NCBI RefSeq assembly: GCF_965363235.1
Contig: NC_134843.1
Location: 90,491,795 to 90,555,794 of the forward strand
Direction of reading: 5' to 3'
Origin: Mytilus galloprovincialis
Taxonomy: Eukaryota; Mollusca; Bivalvia; Mytilida; Mytilidae
Length of the DNA: 64,000 nt
The stretch's first letter is position 1. Each line of letters begins with the position of its first letter. Position numbers and translations under genes: made by a program. The notes beneath the pieces were generated by a model that saw only the letters and a program-made list of their open reading frames with translations, searched no databases and was not told the DNA's origin. Of the stretch, positions 1 through 12,500 are shown piece by piece.

Positions 1-285
1 CTAAAATCTCATTGCATCATAAATTTGTTAACACCGATTATAACAAAGTCAAGCACATACTAGCTTCAAACTGAATCGAAAATGTTTAAATTGAAATGTG
101 CTTTTGGAATAATAGTCAGTTATTTGAATTGCATATGTGTAAACAAAAACATAGCTTTTAACTTTGCTTCGAACTTGCGCTTACTTATTGCCAGCATATA
201 TTTTATTTTAGTTTTTCCACCGACAGCAAAGAAATCACTATATATCGATGGTGCCGGTAAAATAATCATTTCTATAGACTAAATA

Positions 286-362
286 GGCTATTTTGCCGGC
301 TTGAATTAAAATATTTTAATCCGAGCCATTAAACTAGCAAATTTGATGCCGGCAAAATAGCC
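286..362. repeat. Small inverted repeat (hairpin)
   Basis: Two perfect 15-bp arms (286-300 and 348-362) are inverted copies of GGCTATTTTGCCGGC, separated by an AT-rich spacer. The structure could be a tiny foldback element or the ends of a miniature transposon. No gene is seen around it; the stretch 1-520 otherwise holds nothing I recognise. Confidence 0.7.
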
Positions 363-519
363 ACTGCCTTTATTGGTATTTTATAAGACCTTAAATGTCT
401 CACGAAATTTTCACATACAAAACATACAAAAAAAAATATACAAATAGAAACTATATAACATCAAGATGCCGTCGTACAAAAATGAATCAGAAAATTGACA
501 CAACGGCATGATTAAGAAT

Positions 520-690
520 AGACCGTGATCCAGCCATTTTTGAAAGGGGGTTCCAACCCAGGAGAAAAGAGTGGGTGGTTTTTTTTTTTGGAGGGGGGTT
601 CAACCATATGTCGCCATGTGAATGCATTAATCATCCAAAAAAGGGGTTTCCAACCCCAGAACCCCTCCCTTTTGGATCCGCCACTGTATG
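520..690. repeat. Interspersed repeat ending in a GGATCCGCCACTG-type terminus
   Basis: The stretch has G-rich and C-rich runs and ends in TTGGATCCGCCACTG. The same 'gtggcggatcc' terminus recurs at 5692-5705 and 11728-11742, and related sequence recurs at 1850-1990 and 12385-12530. This recurrence marks a short interspersed family, probably non-autonomous. No coding content is seen. Confidence 0.55.
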
Positions 691-1423
691 CATAATTGGG
701 TTTTAATATAAATATAATAGCAAACAATGGACAAACATATTTGAAAAATAGATACAAATGGCAAAGGAATTACAGGAAAACAGAAATAACGTCACTTTAT
801 CAGACCCCATATGCCACTGAATATTCAAAATCGGCACTCATGGGACATCGACATTTTGTTTTTAAAATGTTGTTATTGCGTTTGCTATAGTTTTAAAGTG
901 TTGTTCTTTTTGTGTTATTTTATTTTTAATGTCTGTTTGTCGTCTGCTGGGTTTTTTTCATTTTGAAACCCAGATGTCATAAACATGATCACTGGATAAG
1001 ACCAGACAATTTTTATTCCAATTTGTAGGCACACGAAGAACAAAGTAATTCACTATAATGCTCAGTTTTGATAATTGACACAATAATTTTGATTAATATT
1101 TCTTTAGATCCTAAACCACAGCCAGACCAGAGCCATAAGCATACACACAAAAGCATAACAAGATATGACTCATCCATGTGTTTCGACAACTGGGTAACTC
1201 GGCGAGTCACAAGTGGAGCAGTAACTGCGGATCATAACGGTGCACATGAATTCACAGCCAATTCGTTGGCTGACGGTAATGTCAGTGTTGAACAATCTTT
1301 AGTTTCCTGTAAAGTGTTCTATGTACGTTGCAAACCTCTTTTCTAACTTGTGTCTTTATTCAAACAGGTTTGATGACTATGGGTAGCGCATCTATCATCA
1401 GAACTTGAAATAAATGGTGTCAA

Positions 1424-1812
1424 ATCCTGGTATCTATGATGAGTTTAATTACACCAACTGGGTCGATGCCACTGCATGCTGGTGGAGATTTATTTCCCCG
1501 AGGGTATCACCAGCCCAGTAGTCAACACTTTTGTGTTGACTTGAGTTATCATTGATATGTTCATAATTATGAATTTACTGTTAACTAGACTTTGAATTCT
1601 TGAAATACTAAGGTTTTAGTACCTCTGGAATAGATTACCTTAGCTGTATTTGGCAAAACTTTCAAGAATTTTGGGTCCTCAATGCTCTTCAACTTCGTAA
1701 TTTATTTGGCCTTTTTAACATTTTTTTATTCGAGCGTCACTGATGAGTCTTTTGAAGACGAAACGCGCGTCTGGCGTATATATATAAAATTTTGATCCTG
1801 GTATCTATGATA
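1424..1812 (+). mobile_element. Retrozyme-like element (hammerhead-bearing non-autonomous retroelement)
   Basis: A direct repeat (TCCTGGTATCTATGAT, at 1426 and about 1794) brackets a unit of about 368 bp. A complete hammerhead ribozyme core lies just inside its right end. Metazoan retrozymes are small non-autonomous elements of a few hundred bases whose repeats carry type I hammerheads; they are proposed to move through circular RNA using Penelope-like enzymes. Unit length, direct repeats and ribozyme fit that class. Sequence from the same family recurs at 15335-15380, 15958-16010, 25044-25600, 35375-35510 and 43865-44020. Confidence 0.65.
1734..1777 (+). ncRNA. Hammerhead ribozyme, type I, intact core
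   Basis: The order is stem I 5' strand (1734-1739), CTGATGA (1740-1746), stem II of 5 bp with a TTG loop (1747-1759), GAAA (1760-1763), a very short palindromic stem III, the GTC cleavage triplet (cut after 1771), and the stem I 3' strand (1772-1777). I paired the stems by eye. Stem I pairs over 6 bp with two G-U wobbles, and stem II is perfect. The minimal stem III is typical of retrozyme hammerheads, which work best as dimers. Activity is inferred, not shown. Confidence 0.75.
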
Positions 1813-1849
1813 AGTTTATTTAAATACATACATGGCAGAACAGAGGCGG

Positions 1850-1990
1850 ACCCAGAACTTTTTTAAAGGGGGAGGGGGCGCTGACTGACCTAAAAGGGGG
1901 TGCGCTCAAGTCACGCTTCAGTGATTCCCTATATAATCAACCAAATTTTTCCCACGAAAGGTAGGGCCTGGGCGACCGTCGACTGATAAC
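1850..1990. repeat. Interspersed repeat, second copy at 12385-12530
   Basis: The stretch shares a segment around CAGTGATTCCCTATATAATC, and the following 'tttttcccac', with 12432-12480. Both copies begin near a degenerate 'ggcggacccag'-type terminus and contain G/C runs. It is a non-coding short interspersed repeat. Confidence 0.6.
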
Positions 1991-2491
1991 CCAAAACACG
2001 TCGTATAGGTGTGTATTTCTTTCCAATATACAAATATTTCACTGTCTTTTACTGCATGTTACATGTAGATCTTAACAATTTGATATCAATTTTATATTAT
2101 GATCTTAAAGGGTAACTCGCTTATATTGACACACAGACACACACACAAACACCGGCTTACTATTTTTAGTTAAAGTTTATCAACGACCTACTAATCGCAT
2201 CATTGATTATTTACGGGTATGTCACCGAGTCATAAACTTTTAAAAATGGAAACCTATGATCTTACCTTTAAATTTAACTTTTGGAAGATACATGTATCTA
2301 TCGATTAAACGTAAGTACAACATATAGATTAATTGAACTACATATATCTTATTCAATTCAATATATTTTAATTCAACTGACAATTCACGCATTTAATACA
2401 CATGTAAGTTTCATTTATTCCGAATTTAACGGATAACTTTGTTCCTGGTTCACAAAGTAAAGACAAACATTGTTGTCCGTACTGTGACCTA

Positions 2492-2590
2492 GGCTATAGT
2501 GACCTAGATAGTGACCTATACTTGTTAATTTCTGTGTCATTTGTTGTCTTGTGTAGAGTTGTTTTATTGGCAATCATACAACATCTTTTT
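2492..2590 (-). repeat. Partial family-A repeat
   Basis: The minus strand carries the motif of the common repeat here called family A (ATGTTGTATGATTGCCAATA here; GATGTGGTATGATTGCCAA in full copies). Only the 5' part of the family is present. Confidence 0.6.
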
Positions 2591-2598
2591 TATAAACA

Positions 2599-2811
2599 GT
2601 GAATGCTCATAGCAAAATTCATCTAGATACTAATAATGAAACCACACCCCAAAATAATCCTTACATTCAGTCTGTATACCAAACTGTTTTAGGAGTTTGT
2701 CTGACCGAAAAAGAATTTGACGTTTTTCTGCTATATTTTCAACTAAACTATCTGACAGAGTTTGGGATACTATCAGAATTGGTTTTCTGGGTTATAGGGT
2801 CTGTTGTTTGA
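2599..2811 (+). other. Unassigned open frame, possible exon or remnant
   Basis: An open frame of 70 codons has fairly protein-like composition (for example PYIQSVYQTVLGVCLTEKEF). It is preceded at 2586-2600 by a pyrimidine-rich tract ending in AAACAG, which could be a splice acceptor. I see no partner exon and recognise no family. It may be an exon of an unseen upstream gene or an old transposon fragment. Confidence that it is coding is low. Confidence 0.15.
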
Positions 2812-2900
2812 CTGTTATGGTTGGACTTAACAAACAGCACACCTTACGGACTTAGGGGAATGAGTAAAGACCTGAAAACAGTAATAACAAACACAGTGAA

Positions 2901-3290
2901 TATAAAAAAGAAGATGTGGTATGATTGCCAAATGAGACAACTATCCACAAGAGACCAAAATGACACAGACATTAACAACTGTAGGTCACCGTACGGCGTC
3001 AACAATGAACAAAGCCCATACCGCATAGTCAGCTATAAAAGGCCCCGATAATACAATGTAAAACAATGCAAACGAGAAAACTATAACGGTCTTATTTGTA
3101 TAAAAAAAAATGAACGAAAAACTAATATGTAACCCATAAACAAACGACAACCACTGAATTACAGGCTCCTGACTTGGGACAGGCACATACACAAATAATG
3201 TGGCGGGGTTAAACATGTTAGCGGGATCCCCTAACCTGGGACAGTGGAATAAAAGTACAACATAAGAACGAAATATAAAAATCAGTTGAA
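2901..3290 (+). repeat. Family-A interspersed repeat, near full-length copy
   Basis: The repeat starts with AAGAAGATGTGGTATGATTG and runs through a conserved 'cccataccgcatagtcagc' block. It then has a CTCCTGACTTGGGACAGGCA module and a 'gtggcggggttaaacatg' block. Matching copies lie at 14968-15252, 31880-32130, 45133-45300, 50100-50425 (minus) and 57505-57930. Short frames on both strands here have no coding support. The last blocks also occur in the 3' tail of the Penelope-like element, on the opposite strand. Confidence 0.85.
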
Positions 3291-3819
3291 CAAGGGTAGG
3301 TTTTATATCTTGTATCTTCAAAAGCGCATGAGAAATTCATATATAATCAATAACAATATAATACCATATAATGCAAATAATAGAAACCAACTTTACGTAA
3401 ATGCGTGAGGATATGTATTTAAACTGACGAAAACGTATATATGCTTATAACATTTCTTTAAAAAAAGAAGCTTATTTAGCATTCAAATATATGAGCAATA
3501 TGTAGACTAAATCTTAAATGTATGAGCATAATGCGAGCTAATATTTGAACTTAACGGGCTGAACAGCTTATTCCTTTTTTTTTAAATTTTTGCTGAAAAT
3601 TAAATGTTCACAAAAATATAAAATGAGGCCTAAAATGAATCTATGACAATACACTGAACATTTATATTTTCTAAGCAGTTTTAGATTTTTGCCGGTTTAA
3701 AACTTTTATTGCTTGGTATTGAATACATTCACAGTGATGAATCTTCCTACCTGAAAAAAAAAACTGGGCGAAAATGTTGCTTTCAATTCTTTTTGCTGTC
3801 TGCACGGTGTAGAGTAAAA

Positions 3820-3912
3820 TAAAATTGAGAAAGGAAATTGGGAATGTGTCAAAGCGACAACAACCCGACCATAGAGCAGACAACAGCCGAAGGCCACCAA
3901 TGGGTCTTCAAT
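3820..3912 (-). repeat. Solo 3' tail fragment of Penelope-like element
   Basis: On the minus strand this matches the tail at 24220-24330, including the 'gttgttgtc..tttgacacattccc' stretch. It is a truncated tail with no RT. The surrounding 3300-5670 region shows no gene and no other feature that I can support. Confidence 0.6.
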
Positions 3913-5689
3913 GTAGTGTACATTTATCAGTATGCACATGTTTGCACTAATGTTCCACAAATGGTATAAAAGTGCACGGAATATTTGCCACTAAGTGTCA
4001 AGAAAAAATCAACGAATAAATCAATCAATTGTAGTAAACTTTATACTTTCAGCACTAAATACTTTCAAGAATGAATAAAAAGCAAAACCTAAATTGGTCA
4101 AATGAAAATGTTTACTAAATATTTATCACTTATGGATAGAGTTATTTTGAAAACATGATCCCAAGTACACGAAACTAATGATGTAATTGTATTTCAGGAC
4201 CATCATTTTATAACATTAGTAACGGGACACATTTAAGAATTGTCCTTCAAATCTGACATTTCTGCATGTTTTATAGAATAATTGATAAAGAAAATGTACG
4301 TCATACTATTGTTATGCATTTTGTATTTATACGAGGATTCGAACTTAATTCTGTATTTTCTTTAACCGTCTTGCAGTTTTATACATGTCGTTAAAAAAAT
4401 TAAAAAAAGACCGAAGATGCTCATCACGGATTTCTTATTACTAAGTACTTTATTTAGTATAATAATAAATCTGCAAAAACTTTTTATCAAATTTCACACC
4501 ACGAAACTCACATATGATCATTACAAATTGTTGAGAAATCAAGCGTAAGGTTACAAAGTTTAGAAATCCGTGGTAAGATTTTTAAAATCATAATGATTTT
4601 TTATAATGATTTTTGGAATTTGTAGAGTAAAATTGTAGAAATTGTTTTTAAGATTTCATGCAAACCAATCAAATATAGACTGACGAATTTTAAATCAGAC
4701 AGCAGATATTCTAGGGACAAAAGAAATCTCAAGTCGAAGAAAACCAGACAAAAAACGACGAAAGACAAGAAGAAACAGTCCACAAAACACTAAGAAAATT
4801 AACAATTGAGCAACAAGAGCCTAAGTTGAACCCTAAACCTGGGTTGGTCTCAGGTGTTCCAGAGGTCAAGCAAATCCTGCTCAAAGTGTGGTTTTCGTAG
4901 TGTTGCTTGTCGTTATATCAAAATCATAATAATGCAGTGTCCCCAAAAGTACCAAGCTCCACCGGTTCTAAAAAATTATTAAGGATATTCGCTACTCTGT
5001 TTAAAAATAACAAGCTTTTTAAAACAATGGTATGAACTGATAGTATATAGATAAAGAAACAATTAAAGCAGAAAAAATTGGAGGGTCTATGCGCTTGTTT
5101 TCGAGGTATAAGCCATAGAATATTTGGCGGGAAATAATTCTTTTTTGATTTTCCTTTAATTTTAATTGGCACCTTTTTGGTTTCAAAAACTATGAAAAAA
5201 TAACAGGGATTTTATAAGATTTTGAAGTATGGCTTTTTGAACTTTATGTAATAAAAGTATGAAAAAAGTAGGGGTTACTGGGCATTTTTTTATGGCAATA
5301 CATGGATAAAACCAGAGGATTCCGAAAATGTGGCAAAAGTTTTAAAAAAAATAGATGAGCAAACATTCTTAAACAAACCTGCAGTATAAACATAATGATA
5401 AACTTGGACGGTTGCAAAAGTGATAGCAGTTTATTTGATGAGCTTAACAGAGCTTTCAAAATTTATGCGATTCTCGGAGTTTTTGTTGGTATCTATAATA
5501 TTAACGTAAATGTAGTTAGATTTAAACATCGGTTAACTTCTTTCTCCTTAATTTATTCAACTTTTACATGAAACTGAAACTCAGGTGAAAGATAATTTTG
5601 CATATACAATTAGGGTATAGAAACTGGTAATTTACAATCATTTACAAAATCAACGATAAATATGTATTCAAATGGTCAGTGAAATTGGC

Positions 5690-5862
5690 TTCAGTGGCGG
5701 ATCCAGGGGGGGGGGGGGTTCCGGGGGTGCGCACCCCCCCCTTTATTTTTGCCGATCAATGCATTTGTATCGGGACATATGTTTTGCACCCCCCCTTTGC
5801 CCTGGGTGCCCTGGGTTAGCACCACCCCCCCTTTCGAAAATTCCTGCATCCGCCCCTGGGCT
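5690..5862. repeat. G-run/C-run short interspersed repeat
   Basis: The repeat has a 'gtggcggatccag' terminus, then a run of 13 G, then several C7-C8 runs, and ends with 'catccgcccctggg'. The glycine- or proline-rich open frames here are artefacts of homopolymers. The terminus is shared with 11715-11742. Confidence 0.6.
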
Positions 5863-6029
5863 TTCTTCAATCTGTATTTTAAAGATACATGTTATTTGAT
5901 AACTGAATATATAAGTGTACCTGATAAAAGATGCAATCCAATTAGAGTCTTAATCAGAATATAAAAGTTTTATAATGACATATGCATTTATTTAATTTAT
6001 ATAAAGTATTTAGAGGATTGCAGTGAATA

Positions 6030-6588
6030 ATGGCAGCTAAGTACGAAGATGATGAGATGCCATATGCCGAAGTTGGATCACCGACTCGTCACCTTTATAT
6101 TAATATTCCTGCGCGACAAGAAAGAAATTCTGTCGCACCACCCTTGCCACCTAGAAGAAGACAAACCACACTGCCAAAGTCACCAGAAGACACCAGATAC
6201 AACAATACAACCAGTATACTTCGAGACCGGCATGATGCCAGAGGTCATTTAGCTGATTCTCAGCCAAATCTGCATAGCAACAATTTAAGTTTAAATCGCT
6301 CTCTCGGGTCAACGGCTTCCTTAAACGACACATCCACTTTTCCAAGGAGAGGGTTTCAAAGCAATGGTCGATCTCCAGAAACAGACTCTAACCGTATATA
6401 TTATAGCATTAATTCTTCATCTGGGGGATTGAATCGCGTTCCTTCAGAATATCAACTGTTTACAGATCTACCGATATCAAGGGGATTTCAAAATACCACA
6501 GCCAACCATTTTGTGTCAACAAAAAGGTTAGAACCAGATGAAAATAGTTCTGGGATATTCGTGAAAGATTCATTGCACTTCCCATCCG
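6030..6588 (+). CDS. Pseudokinase gene, exon 1: N-terminal tail
   Basis: The exon starts at ATG 6030 and ends at donor CCG|GTAAGC with one base of the next codon. Residues 1-186 are polar and look disordered. Notable motifs are MPYAEV, LYINIP (a YxN motif of the kind bound by Grb2-type SH2 domains), APPLPPRRRQTTLP (class-type SH3 ligand) and RIYYSI. This fits a docking tail. ATTGCAG just upstream (6017-6023) may be an acceptor, so a non-coding first exon probably lies farther 5'. Read-through past the donor meets a stop at 6603. Confidence 0.75.
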
Positions 6589-9500
6589 GTAAGCCTATTA
6601 AATGAAAAACGAATAGTTTTTATGTGTGTAATGTCCTGACTTTCAAAGTTGCTTTTGAATAAAACTCAAGAGCTTATCAGACTAAACATATGGACGATTT
6701 GTGCATGTATAAAGCTCACATGATTTTACAAAGTTGCGATTGTATGCACTTCTGTATTATTTTTACAGAGATTAACATTGGATATAAAAACTATACGTCA
6801 ATGCGACAGAAACTAAACTACACAAAAAAATCAAAAAGTTGTCGATCAGTCAACCGACAATAGTGGTTTTTTATTTGAAATGTTACAGAATATTCGTTAT
6901 ACATGGCAATCATTATTTTCAAAGTTCAAAACGAACTTAATTTCCATCTTTGTAACAGTTTTCTTTGATTTTTTCAATAATATTCCAACAACTTGCATGT
7001 CAAATAAAGGATGTTTGCTACACTGTTTCAAAATAACAAGCTTTTTAAAAGACCATTCTTAAATTGTGATAGTATAAATAAAGGAACTAAATAGTAAATA
7101 GTAGACCAAAGGATTTGAAATCTAGTTGATATAATTCTGAATTGGCACTTAGACAAATTAAGAAGTTATGCAAGTAGATAGACTTTGTTTCTGCAATATG
7201 TGATTAAAATAATGATGACTGAAGTGCTAAACAAATTTAACCTGTGAATACATGAAAAAATAAAATTACGAAAATACTAAACTCGAAGGAAAATTAAAAA
7301 CGGAAAATCCCTTATCAAATGGCAAAATCAAGATCTCTATGCTTAACCATACTGAGTGTTCCTTCCAAATATATATAATTTTCTGATCAAAGGGTAAACC
7401 CGTTAGTACATTCGTGACATTATAGATGGTTTGCTATTTATTAATACAGTTTTTAGGTCTTAACCACCTACGGTCTTGTCAATCTTTCAATAAACAGCAT
7501 GACCATGATAATTTCTGGAGAAAAAAGTAATAAAACTCCGACGAAACTTCTAAAAAAAAAAGTCCATTATCAAATGGAAAAATCCGAAAGCTCAAAAACA
7601 TCAAACGAATGGTTAACAATTGCCATACTTCTGATTTGTTACAGACATATTCGTATGTAGATAAATGGTGGATTTATATATAAAAAAGAAGATGTGGTAT
7701 GATTGCCAATGAGACAACTGTCAACAAGAGACCAAAATGACACAATATTTATAGCTAACCAAAACCTCTCACTTGTATGACAGTCACATGAAATTGTATT
7801 ATAATAACAACGATGTATGAACAAAACAAAGAGACATAATAGGTAAAAATGTCAAACATAGGGGTACAGCAGACAACATTGTGTTGTATAAAACAAATAA
7901 ATATGTAAAAAAGAAACACAAAAAGGCATATAGACAAAGCACACTAGTAAAAATGAAGAACAAGAACATGATAATTTACCATAGCACAAAGCATACATAT
8001 GAAAAATGCTTTCTTATTTCAGAAAACTGGCAACAAACAATTGACGAATTGATTGCCCTATACATAGAACTTGAAATGGAAGATCCCCGTAAACAGGACC
8101 TCAAAAGGCATATTATAACTCGAGTTTTGCCGCGACTGAGACGCACTGATATTGCAGGAATTGCGAAACTTTTGCACATAGGTAGTAAAAACATCACGGA
8201 AATTGTAGTTCCTGTATTAATTGAAGAAACGATAGAGGTAGATTTACGATATGTAAATGTAGTAGCGTTGTATCAAGCATTTGATTCAGTGGTCGAAGTC
8301 TTCACCGGTTCATCTCTCGATCTTCTTTTGGTTTTATTTAATCTAGCAACAATTATTCGAATGAAGTATAATGAAAATCAAAAGCCCATGAGGAAAAGTA
8401 TTTGCAAAAAATGTCTAGACAGGTGTAAATCTCTTGGATCGTCCAAACTGTGCAATGTGTTGAATGTAGTGAAGTCATTTACTGAACAGTTTAAGACATC
8501 AACGAAATGGGAACTTCCCAGGAGTAAAACAGAAGAAGGACAAAGTTTTCCGACGAAGTTTATAGACCAGTATTCATATTTGTTTGGACTCTTAAATAAG
8601 GTAAGATCTGCCTTTGTTTGGGGCCATTATTTGTTATCAACTTATTACTATTTAAGGTCTTTCCTTTTTCTATAAGGATATATATTTAAACTAATAAAGA
8701 AAGACCTGACTGTATTTCTTCTGATTATTATTATTATTCTTTCCGCCAAACTTTAACGACATTTCCCCAAAAAAGTACGCGACAAAAATGATATTAGGTA
8801 TCTAGTATCGGTTGATATCAACGAACCCACATTATATCCATAACTCATATGCACAAAGTATTGTTATGGAAAATAAGTGCAAACAGGACAAGTCCTCTCG
8901 GAAATTCTACAAGTGTGTTATGCATTTCGATACAATTTGTGTTAAATATTATATAATTAATCTAAATCAATCAGCATATCAATGCAAAATTTGACGAATC
9001 GTCAATCAGACAAACTTTTAGGCCCTTATCCTTTATTTTTGTCGAGGTTGGGGTGCGAATGCACGGATGCAAAAGGTTGGGTTTGTTGTTTTTATTGGAC
9101 AAAAACTTTATTCTGTTTCAGTTGAAAACAATTGCGTTTCAGTCACATACAGTTTTTGTTTTAATTGAAAACTGAGAGTTAAATTGATTCCCTAATTTTC
9201 AATGAAAACAAAGTTCTCTTTTCAATTTAACTTCTAAAATATTTTTTCGAGACATTTAATACCAGCCAATTCATTACTACAAAATTAGAATGGACGGTGC
9301 GCCTATATCTTCATTTTAATATTTATAAAAATACTAGTATGGAAGTCAATCGTTTAATCTTCACTCAGAGAACAAAGATGAAATACAGGATTTACATTTT
9401 TTATCTATGAAATAAACTGAAAAACGCTATCCAGTCCTAATATTATCAAAAACTTACGAATTAAATTTCGTTGATAATTAAAGCGATGTTTTTTAAGATT

Positions 9501-12500
9501 TGAAATTCAGTTTTGGTGGATAGTCTGATTGGCAATCATACCACGTCTCTTTATCTTTATATTTAGATGGTCATATTCATTTAAGAACTACAGTGTGGAA
9601 GTAAAAAGATTAAATTAAATAAAGTACTGCATAAAAAATGTTATCCATTATCATGATTTTATGCATAAGAAATCTAAAAGATATGTTAGTAAAAGTGGTA
9701 ACACAGGATAGAAGGACGGACTGTCAATTGAAAAAAAGATAAGACAGATATTGGTGCATATTTTAATTTACAACAGGCCACTTACGGACAACTCAAAGAA
9801 GTTTTGAAGTTGCAAGACTTTCTAAAGTGCATGAATCTTCCTTTGGGAGTTATCGGTTTTGTGTCCATATTTATACATTCGGTCAACACCGTGGACTGAA
9901 AGGACAGATTGATATTGGACCTATGCTTATATTTTATCACAATATGACACTTATGTATAGTAGAAAAGTCCATGAGCCCGGTAGCAGAACTCTGAACAAC
10001 GGCTGATTTTCTTTCCAAGTCAGCTTGCGAAGTTCGCAGGGCACTGCGAATTATCTATGACGTCAAGGAACAACGTCACAGCGGAAAACAACATCGGCTG
10101 TGTTGAAAGGTACTGTTTCTGCATCGGCCCTATGGCAGAAAGAAGGTTAAAACTATTGAAAGTTGACATTTCACTTGGAAACTGAACATATACTCAAAGG
10201 ACACTTACCAAGGAAGAATGTTTCATTAGAATTTAATCCCAAGATCAGGAATACCAGAATTACCAAAAGTGACCTTACAAATACCGTTGTATTGCTTGGT
10301 TTGCCAAATGCTCCCAAAATCAGTATCCAAATGATTTACTATCTGCAATTCAAGTCAGGTATCAGAAGTACGATGGGATTTATGATGAGAACAAATTTTT
10401 ACGACAAAAGAAAAAATGAATCGTAACCTAAATACATCTTTGCTATATATTGGATATAAACTAGCGTTAAAAAAATATGTTTAAGGCGTTAATGGTTGGA
10501 TATTTTTTTTTAAACAAACCATGTTTAAAAGACTGAAGTATATATATTTGTTTATCTAGTCATAAATATTTCCTTATTTTTGTTTTGTTTTCAACTGAAA
10601 AATATATATTTTTACAATTCAGTATTGTTGATTACTATAGCAAATTGCCTGACAAAAGATTAAAATGGTGTTACTATGATCAGAAAATGAAAACTCTCCA
10701 CAAATTCATATTATAGCTAATTTAGTAAATACAGTAGATTTTGTATTTACTGTATTTTCTATAGAGGTATAACGCCAACACTTGATGTCATGTAACATAT
10801 ACTGCTAGATATTTTATTTCATAACGGTTCGTATATTTCGAAGTCTAAGGTAAAAGCTTTTTTTCTATTTGCATTTTTCGTGAATAATCTAACCAATCAT
10901 TAATTATGTTTTAGATATTCCTTTGTGTTAAGACTACAGATAACACGTATGTTGATGCATTGAAGCGTTCTACTGAACATCTTGTTGAAAAGAAACACAA
11001 GCCTCAATCAGAGAGTACTATACAGGAAATAACATTGAGATTAATAACAACTGCTTGTTTTCTTCTTCTAAAAAATGGTAAGAAAGGGGTACTATATAGA
11101 AAATAATTTTAAGATTACTAACTAGCGTTTGTTAACTTCTTCTCAAAAATCATCTGTTGGTTATGTTTTAGGTTACAAACACTCATTGTAACATAAATTG
11201 GATTTTTTCCTTTGATGTTGTTATGAAATAATTTGCTTAAAAAGTGTGGTGAGGGAAAACCATGGTATATTATATGCAAATTTATGTTGTACCATACTTT
11301 GCTAATTACATCATGCAACTCGACTAGAATCCAAAGGAAAAAAGGCGCAGCTTCAGCCATGGTATAACATATTCATTTTCATGTTATTCTATGACTGAAG
11401 CTCCACATTTTTTTTAAATGTATCCGCCTCTAAAATATTTAGGAAACTGTAAAACGTACCAAAAGGTCAAGATCTTCATTTGTTTTCATTTTATAAGAAA
11501 AAGCACAAACTATAGGATTGTTACGAATTCCCTTAATTTTGGAAACAATTACTAAATGTTTCTTCTTTCAGTTTTGAAAAAAATAAAATGTAAAACTATC
11601 ATTTCCTTTGCGAAAATTCAATTAAATTTCGATTCAAAAAGGGGGTACCTATACAAAAAGGAATAAATATCGGCTACAAATATCTGTGAAAAAAACATGA
11701 TTAGGGGACGTACACTATCTTCGCCCCTGGATCCGCCACTATTAAAATATTGTTTTATCATTAAAATTGTGTTTTAATAAATAATCTAATAAAATAATGG
11801 AAAAAGGCATTTTTCAATTAGATGAAAATTCTGTAAAATATGATTAATTTGTATGATACATTGAAAAAAAAAATAATTCTTACCGTCACTAGAATAATTA
11901 TTTAATCCTTGTCGCTAGAATCCGACATTTTTGTTTACCTCAGTCTGATGACATTATGAAATTACCTGCGCCTACAATCATACACGCGGCGCAAAACTAA
12001 AAAAAAAAAAATCGGGAAAATCCGACATTTTCTTTACTTTCTGCAAATTCAGGGGTTCTATTACATGAAATACACAGACAATCATACACGAAGCGCAAAA
12101 GTGACTTGCGCGAGCTTCCATTTCATTGGATAAAACTGTAACGTTATTAGTTGAAGGTCTTGAAGCTGTCAATCATTTTATTTATATTACAAATTTTATA
12201 TACCATGTGTCTTACTCATTAACATATTTAAACAAACTCATCCTTCGGATTCGTTTGTTTAAATATGTTAACTCGTAAAAACCATGGTACTTAATTTTAA
12301 TCACTTTGTCCTTATGTAAATATTTTCAATTCGTCTGTGTGTTTAAAACGAATATTTTCGTTACGCTTATCTCAGGACACGTTCAGTAGAGGATTCAGAA
12401 CTTCAGGGGGCCCAACTGACTGCCCAGTCATGCTTCAGTGATTCCCTATATAATCAACAAAATTTTTCCCACAAAAGGGAGTCCGGGTCCCCCCCCCCCC

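Noticed and set aside
82..282. 66-codon open frame
   Set aside because: AT-rich, hydrophobic by composition, no splice or family support; typical chance frame in this base composition.
2844..3321. Minus-strand frames of 60-111 codons
   Set aside because: They lie wholly inside a family-A repeat; other copies of the repeat have these frames broken.
5672..5964. Gly/Pro-rich open frames
   Set aside because: Produced by the G13 and C7-C8 runs of a short interspersed repeat, not by coding.
6768..6862. Possible alternative terminal exon of the pseudokinase gene
   Set aside because: TTTTTACAG precedes a short frame of about 30 codons to a TAG, but there is no other support, and splicing from exon 1 to 8023 is phase-perfect.
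7881..8022. In-frame extension upstream of exon 2 of the pseudokinase gene
   Set aside because: The sequence is family-D repeat, and a good acceptor at 8021-8022 joins exon 1 in phase; the ATG-like start is fortuitous.
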